A DNA stretch of 64,000 nt from Xanthobacter oligotrophicus (GCF_008364685.1 NZ_VTTL01000003.1:400246-464245), one strand, 5' to 3'. Counted from the stretch's first letter, positions 18,524 to 28,241 are shown. Numbers and translations are program-made. The notes: generated from the sequence alone by a model not told the origin.

Positions 18524-18970
18524 TCACAGCTCCATGCGGTACCGGACGAAATCGTCGGCCTCGACAAAGGCGTCATAGAGCCGGCGCGCCGGGTTGTCCT
18601 GGCGGGTGTGCCAGTACAGGCGCGACCAGCCCCTCTCCTTGCCGAGGCTGACGAGGTCCGCGATCAGGCGGCGGCCGATGCCGAGGCCCCGGCAGGCTGG
18701 ATCGACGAACAGGTCCTCCAGATAGCAGACCGGGGCCGCGACCCAGGTGCCCTCATGCAGGACGCTGATGGAGAAGCCGGCCAGCCCCCCGTCGCGCCGG
18801 GCGACGCGGCCCAGCAGGGGGGACGCAGGATCAAGGATGCGCTGCCACGTGTGGTCGGTGATCTGCGGGGCCACATTCGCCTCATAGAAGGCGTTGTAGC
18901 CTGCCCAGAGCCGGCGCCAGTCGGCCTCGTCGCCGGGCAGGGCATCCTCGATCACCACGGCCCCGCTCAT
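18524..18970 (-). CDS. GNAT-family N-acetyltransferase
   Basis: A 148-residue acetyltransferase with acetyl-CoA binding motif A in LEDLFVDPACRGLGIGRRLI (R-G-L-G-I-G) and the C-terminal LYWHTRQDNPARRLYDAF, typical of the diamine/aminoglycoside-acetyltransferase-like GNAT subgroup. The acceptor substrate is unknown. The ATG at 18970 is used; a longer in-frame start would add 15 low-complexity residues. It lies just downstream of mcd on the same strand (70 bp). Confidence 0.88.
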   Translation of the reverse strand: MSGAVVIEDALPGDEADWRRLWAGYNAFYEANVAPQITDHTWQRILDPASPLLGRVARRDGGLAGFSISVLHEGTWVAAPVCYLEDLFVDPACRGLGIGRRLIADLVSLGKERGWSRLYWHTRQDNPARRLYDAFVEADDFVRYRMEL

Positions 18971-19039
18971 AGTCCGCGCCCCACCGACGGTTCGCCTCCC
19001 CCCTCCCCGGCCCATACAGGGCCGGAGACGGGACCGGCC

Positions 19040-20731
19040 TCAGTTCCCGCCGTCGAGCAGGCGGCGGGCGATCACCTGCGCCTGGATCTCGGCCGCGCCC
19101 TCGAAGATGTTGAGGATGCGCGCGTCGCACAGGATGCGCGACACCGGATATTCCAGCGCGAAGCCGTTGCCGCCGTGGATCTGCAGCGCATTGTCCGCCG
19201 CCGCCCAGGCCACGCGGGCGCCCAGCAGCTTGGCCATGCCGGCCTCAAGATCAGTGCGGCGCCCCTCGTCCTTGGCGCGAGCGGCAAAGTAGGTGATCTG
19301 GCGGGCGATCATGGTCTCCACCGCCATCATCACGATCTTGTCGGCGACGCGGGGGAAATGGATCAGCGCCTTGCCGAACTGCACGCGCTCCTCGGCATAT
19401 TTCAGGCCCACCTCCATGGCCGCCTGGGCCACGCCCACGGCGCGGGCGGCGGTCTGGATGCGGGCGCTCTCGAAGGTGGTCATGAGCTGCTTGAAGCCCT
19501 GCCCCTCCTCGCCGCCCAGCAGGTTGGCCGCCGGCACGGTGAAGCCGTCGAAGCCGATCTCGTATTCCTTCATGCCGCGATAGCCGAGCACCTCGATCTC
19601 GCCGCCGGTCATGCCCTCGGCGGGGAACGGGTTCTCATCCGAGCCGCGCGGCTTCTCGGCGAGCAGGATGGACAGGCCCTTGTAGCCGGGCTCGGCCGGA
19701 TTGGTGCGCACCAGCAGCGTCATCACGTCGGCGCGGACGGGATGGGTGATCCAGGTCTTGTTGCCAGAGACCTTATAAACGTCGCCGTCCTTCACCGCGC
19801 GGGTGCGGAGCGATGCCAGGTCCGAGCCGGTGTTGGGCTCGGTGAACACTGCCGTGGGCAGGATCTCGCCGGCCGCGAGCTTGGGCAGGTAATGGGCCTT
19901 CTGGTCGTCGGTGCCGCCGGCGAGGATCAGCTCCGCCGCGATCTCCGAGCGGGTGCCCAGCGAGCCGACGCCGATATAGCCGCGCGACAGCTCCTCGGTG
20001 ACCACGCACATGGCCTCCTTCGGCAGGCCAAGGCCGCCGAACTCTTCGGGAATCGTGAGGCCGAACACGCCCATCTCGGAGAGGTGGGTGATGATCTCGA
20101 TCGGGATATAGTCGTTCTTCAGATGCCATTCGTGGGCGTGGGGGGCCACCTCCGCCTCCACGAAGCGGTGCATCTCGGTGCGCATGGCCTCGGTGGTCTC
20201 GTCGAGGCCGGCTTCGCCGATGGTGCCGGTGGGGTGGGCGCCGCGGATGATGTCCGCCAGCGCCGCGCGGCTCGCTGCCGTGTTGCCCTTGGCCGCGAGG
20301 GCAGCAATGGCCGGGTCGGCGCGCAGGGCGGCCTCGGTGTCTTCCGAAATGTAGAGGTCGCCGAGCCGGACGATCTCGCCCTGGCTCATGGGAATGCCGC
20401 CGAGGATCTGGGCGACATATTCGCCGAGGCCGATCTGCACGATCAGCTTTTCGGTGGCGCCGAACTTGCCCATCTCGGTGAGGCGGTCGGCATAATGCAC
20501 CAGCTCGCGCACGGAGAAGACGTAGGTTGCGAGCCAGGCGAGGCCGTGGGCGGAGCGCTGCTCGCGCTCCAGCAGCGCGGGGGAGATGCGACCGCCCTCG
20601 GTCACCTGCGCCTTCACCAGGGAGGTCGCTTCCGCCAGCAGGGCTTCCAGCCGCGCCGTGGCCGTGCGGCCCAGCGCAACGGCATCCAGGGTGTCGGTGT
20701 CGACGGTCTGAAGGGCGGCGCTGGCGCTCAT
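19040..20731 (-). CDS. mcd: (2S)-methylsuccinyl-CoA dehydrogenase
   Basis: A 563-residue acyl-CoA dehydrogenase-fold flavoprotein. Its ~150-residue N-terminal extension before the ACAD core (which starts near TEMHRFVEAEVAPHAHEW) sets it apart from ordinary ~380-residue ACADs and matches Mcd of the ethylmalonyl-CoA pathway. Core motifs are FTEPNTGSDLASLRTRA, SGNKTWITH and the C-terminal HGGNGFALEYPVSRI / ILNIFEGAAEIQAQV. It converts methylsuccinyl-CoA to mesaconyl-CoA during acetyl-CoA or PHB assimilation. The ATG at 20731 follows GGAGAAAG. Other pathway genes are not in this window. Confidence 0.9.
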   Translation of the reverse strand: MSASAALQTVDTDTLDAVALGRTATARLEALLAEATSLVKAQVTEGGRISPALLEREQRSAHGLAWLATYVFSVRELVHYADRLTEMGKFGATEKLIVQIGLGEYVAQILGGIPMSQGEIVRLGDLYISEDTEAALRADPAIAALAAKGNTAASRAALADIIRGAHPTGTIGEAGLDETTEAMRTEMHRFVEAEVAPHAHEWHLKNDYIPIEIITHLSEMGVFGLTIPEEFGGLGLPKEAMCVVTEELSRGYIGVGSLGTRSEIAAELILAGGTDDQKAHYLPKLAAGEILPTAVFTEPNTGSDLASLRTRAVKDGDVYKVSGNKTWITHPVRADVMTLLVRTNPAEPGYKGLSILLAEKPRGSDENPFPAEGMTGGEIEVLGYRGMKEYEIGFDGFTVPAANLLGGEEGQGFKQLMTTFESARIQTAARAVGVAQAAMEVGLKYAEERVQFGKALIHFPRVADKIVMMAVETMIARQITYFAARAKDEGRRTDLEAGMAKLLGARVAWAAADNALQIHGGNGFALEYPVSRILCDARILNIFEGAAEIQAQVIARRLLDGGN

Positions 20732-20989
20732 GAAGGCTTTCTCCCCGATTGTGCGTTGCAGAATTGGCTTATCCTTGCCTTGGAACCGGCCCAAAGCAAC
20801 GCCTGATTACGGCTGCCGTGTGCGCCGCCACAGGCGACGCGGTGCCGGTGACTTAGAGAGGAATTCGGTGGAAGGGTCGATCCGACCTTCTTCCCATGCC
20901 CGCCGCTGCACAGACGGAATATTTTTCACTGGAAAATAAATTGTTTCCGCCCGGAAGAATCGCGCCTGCTGCCAAGCTAGCGGATTCTG
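20732..20989. other. Intergenic region upstream of mcd
   Basis: A 258 bp spacer between the FUSC gene end and the mcd start. It contains a short AT-rich island at about 20918-20946, unusual for the surroundings, which is a plausible regulatory or promoter segment. I see no defined operator or gene. Confidence 0.4.
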
Positions 20990-22108
20990 TTACCGTTCCG
21001 CCTCGACCTCGTCGAAGCGGGCGGCAAGGTCTTCCAGGTTTTCCCGCACATGGTTGCAGGCGGAGACTGCCGCGAACAGCGAAGTCAGGGTGTCGGCGCC
21101 CGCCGTCTCCAGCACGCCCTCGCCGTTGAGGCGCTCGGCCTCGGCCTCCAGCGCCGCCACCGCCGCCCGCGCGGCCTGCGCCTTTTCCTCCAGCCCTTCC
21201 ACCGCCAGCCCGTCGAGGCGATCGGCGAGGGCGAGGATATGGCCGTTCAGCCCGGCCACGGCGGCATCCAGGCTCGGGGCGACGCGGGCGGCCACGTCCT
21301 TGTCCATGGGCCGGTCGGCACCGCGCAGCAGGATGATCACCGAGTGCCACAGCCGGCGGCAGCCGCGCACCACCGGCGCCGGATCCACCTGCCCGGCCAA
21401 TCCGCCCACCTGTTCGCGCAGCGCCTCGGCGATGCGCGCGTCGGCGGCGCGCAGGGCCTGGCGGGCGGCGGAATTCAGCCGGTCGAGGGCCGAGGGGTCG
21501 AGGCCGCGGCCCAGCAGCCCGTCGCGGCCCAGCTCCAGCAGCCCTGCGTTCAGGCGCAGGGCCTTGGCACAGAAGGGAAACAGCCGCAGCAGCGCCCGCT
21601 CGGGCAGGATCAGGATGGACGAGGCCATGCCCACCACCCCGCCCACCGCGATCTCGAACACCCGGTGCAGGCCCGACAGCCACGGCTCCAGGTGGCTGGG
21701 ATCGGACAGCAGCACGATCACCACCGTCACCGGCGCCAGCTTGTAGCTGGCCGAGCGGGCCGACAGGGTGGCGGTGAAGAACACGGCGACGCCCAGCGCC
21801 ACATAGGTCAGCGTCGCCGAATTGCCCGCCAGCATGGCCGCCACCACGCCGACCACGCCGCCCACCACGGTGCCCAGCGCCCGGTCGATGGCCACCGTCA
21901 GGCTGGCGCCGATGGTGGCCTGCACCACCAGCACCGCGGTGAGCACCGCCCAATAGCCGTTGGGCAGCGCCAGGCCGGTGGCCAGCCCATAGGCCACGAG
22001 CCCGGCGAAGGCCGCCCGCAGCCCGAGCTTGAAATGACTGGGGCTCAAGAGGCCGGAGAGCCGCTCCATGAGGCTGGGCGAGGCGGGTCCCGGGTCGGGG
22101 CTCGGCAT
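20990..22108 (-). CDS. FUSC-family membrane protein (aromatic acid exporter-like)
   Basis: A 372-residue inner-membrane protein. The N-terminal half contains about six transmembrane helices (from LGLRAAFAGLVAYGLATGLA to VGGVVGMASSILILP), matching the FUSC/YccS-type permease fold. The C-terminal half is a soluble Ala/Leu/Arg-rich helical domain. It is half the length of AaeB or YccS, which carry two such units, so it may dimerise. The family includes p-hydroxybenzoate efflux proteins; the substrate here is unknown. It is divergent from the BrkB-type gene. Confidence 0.85.
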   Translation of the reverse strand: MPSPDPGPASPSLMERLSGLLSPSHFKLGLRAAFAGLVAYGLATGLALPNGYWAVLTAVLVVQATIGASLTVAIDRALGTVVGGVVGVVAAMLAGNSATLTYVALGVAVFFTATLSARSASYKLAPVTVVIVLLSDPSHLEPWLSGLHRVFEIAVGGVVGMASSILILPERALLRLFPFCAKALRLNAGLLELGRDGLLGRGLDPSALDRLNSAARQALRAADARIAEALREQVGGLAGQVDPAPVVRGCRRLWHSVIILLRGADRPMDKDVAARVAPSLDAAVAGLNGHILALADRLDGLAVEGLEEKAQAARAAVAALEAEAERLNGEGVLETAGADTLTSLFAAVSACNHVRENLEDLAARFDEVEAER

Positions 22109-22281
22109 GGTCCTCTCCGCAAACGCTCGGACGCGGCGACGCAGGTGCCGCCTGCCCCGTTCCTATCCCATGGCCCCGCCCTTCGCCAACAGGTGCGGAG
22201 TGCACGGAATGCACGCGGGCGCGCAGAGGACGCACAGGAGGCGCGCGGGGCGCGCGCTTGCCAATCGCGGAGGAAAGCCCG

Positions 22282-23184
22282 ATGTGGGAGGAAACGGGAG
22301 TCTTTATGCTGCGGCGCATCATCCATATTCCGCTGGATGCGTTCTGGACCTTCGCCGCCGACGACGGCTGGGCGATCGCCAGCCATATCGCCCTGTCGGC
22401 GCTGATGTCGCTGTTCCCGTTCCTGATCTTCGTGACTGCGCTGGCCGGCTTCCTCAACCTCCAGCCTTTGGCCAACGAGACCATCCAGCTGATCCTGGAG
22501 ACCTGGCCCCAGCAGGTGGCCGGGCCGATCTCTCGCGAGATCTACAATGTGGTGAACCAGGTGCGCACCGACGTGCTCACCTATGGCGTGGTGCTCGCCA
22601 TCTACTTCTCCTCCAACGGCATCGAGAGCCTGCGCATCGGCCTCAACCGCGCCTATGGGGTGAAGGAGATGCGCTCCTGGTACTGGCTCAGGCTGGAATC
22701 CATCGGCTACGTGCTGCTGGCCGCCGTCTCCATGCTGGCCCTGTCGTTCCTGGTGGTGCTGGGGCCGCTGCTGTGGCAGGCGGCGGTGGCGCAGGTGCCG
22801 GCGCTCAAGCCGTTCTCGGGCGCCATCACCCTGATCCGCTTCGGCGCCACCTCCATCATCCTGGTGGTGTCGCTGGTGGTGGCCCATCTGTGGCTGCCGG
22901 CGGGGCGGCGCTCGCTCGCCGAGGTGGCGCCGGGCATCCTCGTCACGCTGGTGCTGTGGCTGGTGGCGGCCACTACCTTCGGCTTCTACCTCGCCGAATT
23001 CCCCGCCAATTATGTCACCACCTATGCCGGCCTCGCCTCGGTGATGATCGCCCTGGTCTTCCTGTACCTCACGGCATCCATCTTCGTGTTCGGCGGCGAG
23101 CTCAACGCCGCCATCAAGCGCGGCTTTGCCGCCACCCCCGCCGAGGCCGAAGCGGGGGCCACCCCCGTGGAATCCAAGCCGTGA
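22282..23184 (+). CDS. YihY/BrkB-family inner-membrane protein
   Basis: A 300-residue polytopic membrane protein with about six hydrophobic helices. Family marks are HIALSALMSLFPFLIFVTAL in the first helix, the YFSSNGIESLRIGLNRAYGV loop, and YAGLASVMIALVFLYLTAS ending FVFGGELNAAI. The molecular role of YihY/BrkB proteins is not settled. The ATG at 22282 has GGAGGAAAG ahead of it and is preferred over a TTG at 22258. The stop overlaps the mmcB start by 4 bp. Confidence 0.9.
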   Translation: MWEETGVFMLRRIIHIPLDAFWTFAADDGWAIASHIALSALMSLFPFLIFVTALAGFLNLQPLANETIQLILETWPQQVAGPISREIYNVVNQVRTDVLTYGVVLAIYFSSNGIESLRIGLNRAYGVKEMRSWYWLRLESIGYVLLAAVSMLALSFLVVLGPLLWQAAVAQVPALKPFSGAITLIRFGATSIILVVSLVVAHLWLPAGRRSLAEVAPGILVTLVLWLVAATTFGFYLAEFPANYVTTYAGLASVMIALVFLYLTASIFVFGGELNAAIKRGFAATPAEAEAGATPVESKP

Positions 23185-23657
23185 GGGATCTGCTGCCAGA
23201 GCTGCGGCCGGACGGGCGCCAGTCGGAGACGGCGCGGGCCGTGCAGCGCGGCGTGCTGCGGCATCTGGCGCTGGCCGGGCTCGCCGGCATTCCGGAATTC
23301 GCGCTGGTGACGGGGCGGCGGGCGGACATCCTGGCGCTGGGGCCGAAGGGCGAGATCACCATCATCGAGATCAAGTCGTCGGTGGTGGATTTCCGCACCG
23401 ACGCCAAGTGGCCGGAATACCGCGCCTTCTGCGACCGGCTGCTGTTCGCCGTGCCGCTCGATTTCCCGATCGAGATCCTGCCGGAGGAGACCGGGCTGCT
23501 GGTGGCGGACGCCTTCGGAGCGGAATGCTTGCGCCAGCCGCCGGTGCATCCGCTGGCGCCGGCCACCCGCAAGGCCCTGACCCTGCGCTTCGCCCGCGCC
23601 GCCGCCACCCGCCTGGCCGTGCTCTATGACCCGGAGCTGCTCCGGGGGCTGATGTAG
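23181..23657 (+). CDS. mmcB: MmcB-family DNA repair protein
   Basis: A 158-residue protein with a PD-(D/E)xK-like nuclease core: GRRADILALGPKGEITIIEI then KSSVVDFRTDAKWPEYRAF, giving the D...E-x-K catalytic pattern. In Caulobacter MmcB is SOS-induced and contributes to mitomycin C resistance. Translation probably starts at GTG 23181, overlapping the brkB stop (GTGA), so the two are coupled. No LexA-type GTTC-N7-GTTC site is visible immediately upstream, which is expected for an internal operon gene. Confidence 0.85.
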   Translation: MRDLLPELRPDGRQSETARAVQRGVLRHLALAGLAGIPEFALVTGRRADILALGPKGEITIIEIKSSVVDFRTDAKWPEYRAFCDRLLFAVPLDFPIEILPEETGLLVADAFGAECLRQPPVHPLAPATRKALTLRFARAAATRLAVLYDPELLRGLM

Positions 23658-23809
23658 CGCGGTTTCCAGCAAACCGGGGCCGGACGCCGCTCCCTCTCCC
23701 GCTTGCGGAGGAAGATTCACATCGTTCCCGGTCCCAGCGGCAGCTTTCAAAATGGGACGCGCGCCCCTACCGCAACGCGGCGCGCCGAGTCCCTCCCCTG
23801 CGCGGGCCG

Positions 23810-24364
23810 CTACCGCGGTGCGCGCTTGGCCAGGATCCGCTGGAGGGTGCGGCGGTGCATGGAGAGGCGGCGGGCGGTCTCGGAGACGTTGCGGCCGCAC
23901 AATTCGTAGACGCGCTGGATATGCTCCCACCGCACCCGGTCGGCGGACATGGGGTTTTCCGGCGGGATCGGCTTGTGGTCGGCGCTGGCGAGTAGCGCGG
24001 CCACCACGTCGTCGGCATCCGCAGGCTTCGCCAGATAGTCCACCGCGCCCAGCTTCACCGCCGTCACCGCCGTGGCGATGTTGCCGTAGCCGGTGAGCAC
24101 GATGGCCCGCGCGCCGGGCCGGTGCCGCTTCAGCGCCGAGATCACGTCGAGCCCGGTGCCGTCGCCGAGGCGCATGTCCACCACCGCATAGGCCGGGGCC
24201 GAGGCTTCCACGCGGGCGAGGCCGTCGGCCACCGTCTCCGCCGTGGCCACCTCGAAGCCGCGGGCTTCCATGGCCCGCGCGAGACGCTGCAGGAAGGAAC
24301 GGTCGTCGTCCACGATCAGAACCGACCGGTCTTCCCCTACGTCGGGCGGCGTCGTCTCATTCAT
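23810..24364 (-). CDS. regA: Redox response regulator RegA/ActR
   Basis: A 184-residue two-domain regulator, the standard RegA/ActR/PrrA length. The receiver domain has the acidic pocket VDDD and the phospho-acceptor Asp63 in VVDMRLGDGTG. The short C-terminal Fis-type HTH NVSETARRLSMHRRTLQRIL is nearly invariant in this family. It controls redox-responsive genes for carbon fixation, nitrogen and hydrogen metabolism and respiration in related bacteria. The ATG at 24364 is used because it recovers the exact family length. It lies 82 bp downstream of regB on the same strand. Confidence 0.95.
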   Translation of the reverse strand: MNETTPPDVGEDRSVLIVDDDRSFLQRLARAMEARGFEVATAETVADGLARVEASAPAYAVVDMRLGDGTGLDVISALKRHRPGARAIVLTGYGNIATAVTAVKLGAVDYLAKPADADDVVAALLASADHKPIPPENPMSADRVRWEHIQRVYELCGRNVSETARRLSMHRRTLQRILAKRAPR

Positions 24365-24446
24365 AACGTCTTCCTCAAATCCAGTTCCGGCAGGGCCGGT
24401 TACGAACAGAACTGGCTGCGGCTTTCTACGCCGCCTGCCTGGTAGA

Positions 24447-25781
24447 TTAATCCGATCCGCGTCCCTTTGTCGCGTATTCATCCGTCTCGATGGCCAGCGC
24501 CTTGCGCGGCCAATGCATGCGGATGACGGCGCCGGTCTCGGGCGGGAAACGGTTCTGGAAGCTCAGGGTCGCCCCGGTCCGCTCGAGTAGGGTCTTGGCA
24601 ATGAAGAAACCGAGGCCGAGACCGCTTTCGCCGTCCTCTTCCAACCGGTCGCGGGCACGGGATGTCACATAGGGCTGGCCGATGCGCCCGCTCACCTCCG
24701 GCGAAAAGCCCGGCCCGTCGTCTGCCACCACGATGTCGAGGCCGGCGAGACTCCACTGGGCGCTGATATCCACCCGCGTGGCGGCGAAATCCACCGCATT
24801 CTCCACCAGATTGCCCAGGCCGTAGAGCAGGCCGGGATTGCGGGCGATCACCGGCGCGTCCGGATCGTCCTTCACCTGCACATTGATGGCGATGCCGAAA
24901 TTGCGGTGCGGCTCCACCACTTCCTCCAGCAGCAGGGCCAGCGGCATGCGATCGAACGGCGCGTCGCCCGAACTTAAGGACGTGAGCTTCTGCAGGATGT
25001 CGCGGCAGCGGTTGGCCTGGTCGCGCAACAGCGCCACGTCCTCCGCGAGGGGATCGTTCGCGGTCATGGCGCGCTGCATCTCCTTCACCACCAGGGCAAT
25101 GGTGGAGAGCGGCGTGCCCAGTTCGTGGGCGGCGGCGGCGGCGAGGCCGTCGATGGCGGACAGGTGCTGCTCGCGCGCCAGCACCAGCTCGGTGGCGGCC
25201 AAGGCGTCGGCCAGCTCCCGCGCCTCTTCCGCCACCCGCCAGGCGTGGAGGCCGATGAAGCCCACCGCCACCGACAGGGACACCCAGATGCCGGCGAGAT
25301 AGAGGTCCGGCAGCACCGGCAGGTTGCCGCCCGCCCAAGGCAGCGGCCGCGCCCACAGGCCCACCGTTCCCGCGCAGGTCACCGCGAGCACGCCCAAAAG
25401 CACCGTGGTGCTCCAGGACAGGGCGGTGGAGGAGATCATGACCGGGGCGAGGTACAGCAGCACGAACGGGTTCTTCAGCCCGCCGGTGAGGTAGAGAAGG
25501 GCGGTGAGCTGGAGCACGTCGTAGGCGAGCAGCGGCCCGGCGGCGGCATCGCCGAGCCGGCGGGCCACCGGATATTTTACCCGCAGCAGCACGTTCACCA
25601 GCGCCGACAGGCCCACCACGGCAAGGCAGGGGGTCAGCGGCAGCGGAAAGCCGAGCCCGAGGTTCACCACCACCAGCGCCAGGATCTGCCCGGACACCGC
25701 CAGCCAGCGCAGGCGAATCAGCGTGTCGAGGCGCAGCCCGAAGGAGCGGCCGTGGGGCGGCGTGACGAAGGCGGTGCTCAT
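24447..25781 (-). CDS. regB: Redox sensor histidine kinase RegB/ActS
   Basis: A 444-residue membrane kinase with six hydrophobic segments in the first ~185 residues. GGLKNPF (100-106) matches the ubiquinone-binding heptad of RegB. The phospho-acceptor His219 is in AAAAHELGTPLSTI, and Cys259 in LLRDQANRCRDIL lies exactly 40 residues later, the same spacing as the redox-active Cys265 and His225 of Rhodobacter RegB. ATP-binding N and G boxes follow (NLVENAVDFAA, GLGLGFFIAKTLL). It is transcribed ahead of regA and divergent from phaZ. Confidence 0.95.
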   Translation of the reverse strand: MSTAFVTPPHGRSFGLRLDTLIRLRWLAVSGQILALVVVNLGLGFPLPLTPCLAVVGLSALVNVLLRVKYPVARRLGDAAAGPLLAYDVLQLTALLYLTGGLKNPFVLLYLAPVMISSTALSWSTTVLLGVLAVTCAGTVGLWARPLPWAGGNLPVLPDLYLAGIWVSLSVAVGFIGLHAWRVAEEARELADALAATELVLAREQHLSAIDGLAAAAAHELGTPLSTIALVVKEMQRAMTANDPLAEDVALLRDQANRCRDILQKLTSLSSGDAPFDRMPLALLLEEVVEPHRNFGIAINVQVKDDPDAPVIARNPGLLYGLGNLVENAVDFAATRVDISAQWSLAGLDIVVADDGPGFSPEVSGRIGQPYVTSRARDRLEEDGESGLGLGFFIAKTLLERTGATLSFQNRFPPETGAVIRMHWPRKALAIETDEYATKGRGSD

Positions 25782-25999
25782 GAGAGTGCGCCTTTCCGAT
25801 CAGCGACTTGAAGGCAGTCCGCACGGCATGGAGTCCCTGCATTCCCCAAGGTGATGCAAGGGAACAGTGGCCCAGATACCACAAGCTTGCGCGAAGCGGA
25901 CTCTATGTCTTTTGTCGGCATTGACCAAACCTGCAAGTGCGCTCACGTTTCGGATAAGGCGCCACCCGTAACGGAGCGCACTAATCGCGAGGAGCGCAG

Positions 26000-27421
26000 A
26001 TGGCAATCGGTGAGTTCGCGAGCGCGCTGCGTTTGCCGCGCCAGGGTGACGTCGGCCTGTCGACCCCGCTCTACTGGATGTACGAGATGGGGTACGCCGC
26101 GCTCAACCCGTCGCGGGCGGTGGCGGATGCCAGCCGGGCGGTCCTCAACAACCCGATCAATCCGGTGTCCCACACCACCCTCGGCAAGTCCATGGCGGCC
26201 GCCTGCGAGCTGTTCGAGCGCACCACGCGACGCTACGGCAAGCCGGACTGGGGCATCACCCACACCACCGTGGGCGGGCAGAAGGTGCCGGTGCACATCA
26301 ACACCGTGTGGCAGCGCCCGTTCTGCAACCTGCTGCATTTCGAGCGCGCGTTCGAATATCCGCCGCGCGGACCGCAGCCGCGCCTGCTCATCGTCGCCCC
26401 GGTGTCCGGCCACCACGCCACTTTGCTGCGCGGCACGGTGGAAGCCATGCTGCCCACCCACGATGTCTATGTCACCGACTGGGTGGACGCCAAGCTGGTG
26501 CCCCTCACCGAAGGGCGCTTCAGCCTGTCGGACTATGTGGACTACCTCATCGCCATCTTCCATCGCATGGGCGGTGACTGCCACGTGATGGCGGTGTGCC
26601 AGCCGGCGGTGCCGGTGATGATGGCGGTGGCGCGCATGGAGGCGGAGGAAGATCCCTTCGTGCCCAAGTCCATGATCCTCATGGGCGGTCCCATCGACAC
26701 CCGCGAGGCGCCGACGGCGGTGAATGCCCTCGCCAAGGATCGCGGCATCGACTGGTTCAAGCGCCACGTGCTCACCACCGTGCCGTGGCCCCATGCCGGC
26801 GCCATGCGGGAGGTCTATCCCGGCTTCCTGCAGCTGAACGGCTTCATGTCCATGAATCTCGACCGCCACCTCCAGGCCCATTGGGACCTGTTCCACCATC
26901 TGGTGCAGGGCGACGGCGATTCGGCCGAGAAGCATCGCGACTTCTACGACGAGTATCTGGCGGTGATGGACCTGACGGCCGAGTTCTATATCGAAACGGT
27001 TGAGAACGTGTTCATCACCCACGCCTTGCCGAAGGGCGAGATCCTGCACCATTCCCAGCCGGTGAAGCCCGACGCCATCCACCGCGTCGCGCTGATGACG
27101 GTGGAAGGCGAGAAGGACGACATCTCCGGCATCGGCCAGACCAAGGCGGCGCACAAGATCTGCCCGCGCATTCCCGAGGACAAGCGCGCCCATTACGAGC
27201 AGCCGGGCGTCGGCCATTACGGCGTGTTCAACGGCTCGCGCTTCCGCTCGGAGATCGCCCCGCGCATCGCCGACTTCATCCTGTCCCAGGAGCTGCCCCG
27301 CGGCGCCACCGCCCACGCGCCCAGCGCCCGGCCGGCCCCCGAGGCGGTGGAGGACGGTCCCGACGTGTTTTCCCTCAACACGAATGTGACCGCCTTTTAT
27401 CCCCGAGTTGCTCCGACTTAG
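26000..27421 (+). CDS. phaZ: Intracellular polyhydroxyalkanoate depolymerase
   Basis: A 473-residue cytoplasmic PhaZ of the type acting on native PHB granules. The nucleophile elbow uses Cys (MAVCQPAVPVMMA), as in the Cupriavidus PhaZ1 group, instead of a lipase-box Ser. The late His lies in PGVGHYGVFNGSRF, and the family start MYEMGYAALNPSRA is present. It would release hydroxybutyrate from storage polymer, feeding carbon toward acetyl-CoA and the ethylmalonyl-CoA pathway (mcd is 5 kb away). The ATG at 26000 is preceded by GAGGAGCG. It is divergent from regB. Confidence 0.94.
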   Translation: MAIGEFASALRLPRQGDVGLSTPLYWMYEMGYAALNPSRAVADASRAVLNNPINPVSHTTLGKSMAAACELFERTTRRYGKPDWGITHTTVGGQKVPVHINTVWQRPFCNLLHFERAFEYPPRGPQPRLLIVAPVSGHHATLLRGTVEAMLPTHDVYVTDWVDAKLVPLTEGRFSLSDYVDYLIAIFHRMGGDCHVMAVCQPAVPVMMAVARMEAEEDPFVPKSMILMGGPIDTREAPTAVNALAKDRGIDWFKRHVLTTVPWPHAGAMREVYPGFLQLNGFMSMNLDRHLQAHWDLFHHLVQGDGDSAEKHRDFYDEYLAVMDLTAEFYIETVENVFITHALPKGEILHHSQPVKPDAIHRVALMTVEGEKDDISGIGQTKAAHKICPRIPEDKRAHYEQPGVGHYGVFNGSRFRSEIAPRIADFILSQELPRGATAHAPSARPAPEAVEDGPDVFSLNTNVTAFYPRVAPT

Positions 27422-27482
27422 CACTGGCAGGGCGAAGCGAATGGGGGGAAGATGCGGAGGTAACCTCGCCCCGGTTGTCCCC

Positions 27483-28241
27483 ATGCTGTTTCGCCGCCAG
27501 GACCCCAGGCCGCCCGCACCACGGGCGGCGGAATGGATCGAGCTGATGCTCGATGACGGGCTGTTGCGCGTGGCGGTACGTCGGCACCCGCAAGCCCGGA
27601 GGCTCACCCTGCGTGTGCGCGCCGCCTCCCGGGATGTGACGCTCACCGCCCCGCCCCACGTGCCCCTCGCCTTCGCCCGCGACTTCGTGCAGCGCCAGCG
27701 CGAATGGGTGCGCGTGCGCCTGGTGCGCCTGCCGGAAAAGGTGCCGTTCGAGCCCGGCGCGCTCATCCCCATCCACGGCACGCCCCATCGCATCGTCCAT
27801 TGCCCGCACGCGCGCGGCACCGTCTGGGTGGCGCCGGACGCCGATGGCCAGCCCGCCCTGCATGTGGCGGGCGAGGCGCCCCACCTGGCGCGGCGGGTGC
27901 AGGACTACCTCAAACGCGCAGGGCGGCAGGCGCTGGTCGCCGCGGTCAAGCATTATGCGGGCGCGCTGAAGGTGGAGGTGGGCCGCATCACCCTGCGCGA
28001 TACCGCGAGCCGCTGGGGCTCGTGCTCGGCACGGGGCGACCTGTCCTTCTCGTGGCGGCTCGTCATGGCGCCGCCCTTCGTGCTGGACTATCTGGCCGCC
28101 CACGAAGTCGCCCACCGGCTGGAGATGAATCACGGCCCGCGCTTCTGGCGGCTGGTGGAGCAGGTGTGCCCGAACCGCCGGGAGGCCGAAGCCTGGCTGC
28201 GCCGCCACGGCTCCGACCTCCACCGCTACGGCGGGGACTAA
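27483..28241 (+). CDS. YgjP-like (DUF45) zinc metallopeptidase
   Basis: A 252-residue protein with the M48/SprT-like zinc motif HEVAHRLEMNHGPRFW: HExxH with the third ligand His seven residues later. Upstream it has TLRDTASRWGSCSARGDLSFSWRL, typical of the YgjP family, followed by a short basic C-terminus. The physiological substrate is unknown. The ATG at 27483 is chosen over an upstream TTG that overlaps the phaZ 3' end. The stop codon abuts repeat copy B. Confidence 0.9.
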   Translation: MLFRRQDPRPPAPRAAEWIELMLDDGLLRVAVRRHPQARRLTLRVRAASRDVTLTAPPHVPLAFARDFVQRQREWVRVRLVRLPEKVPFEPGALIPIHGTPHRIVHCPHARGTVWVAPDADGQPALHVAGEAPHLARRVQDYLKRAGRQALVAAVKHYAGALKVEVGRITLRDTASRWGSCSARGDLSFSWRLVMAPPFVLDYLAAHEVAHRLEMNHGPRFWRLVEQVCPNRREAEAWLRRHGSDLHRYGGD

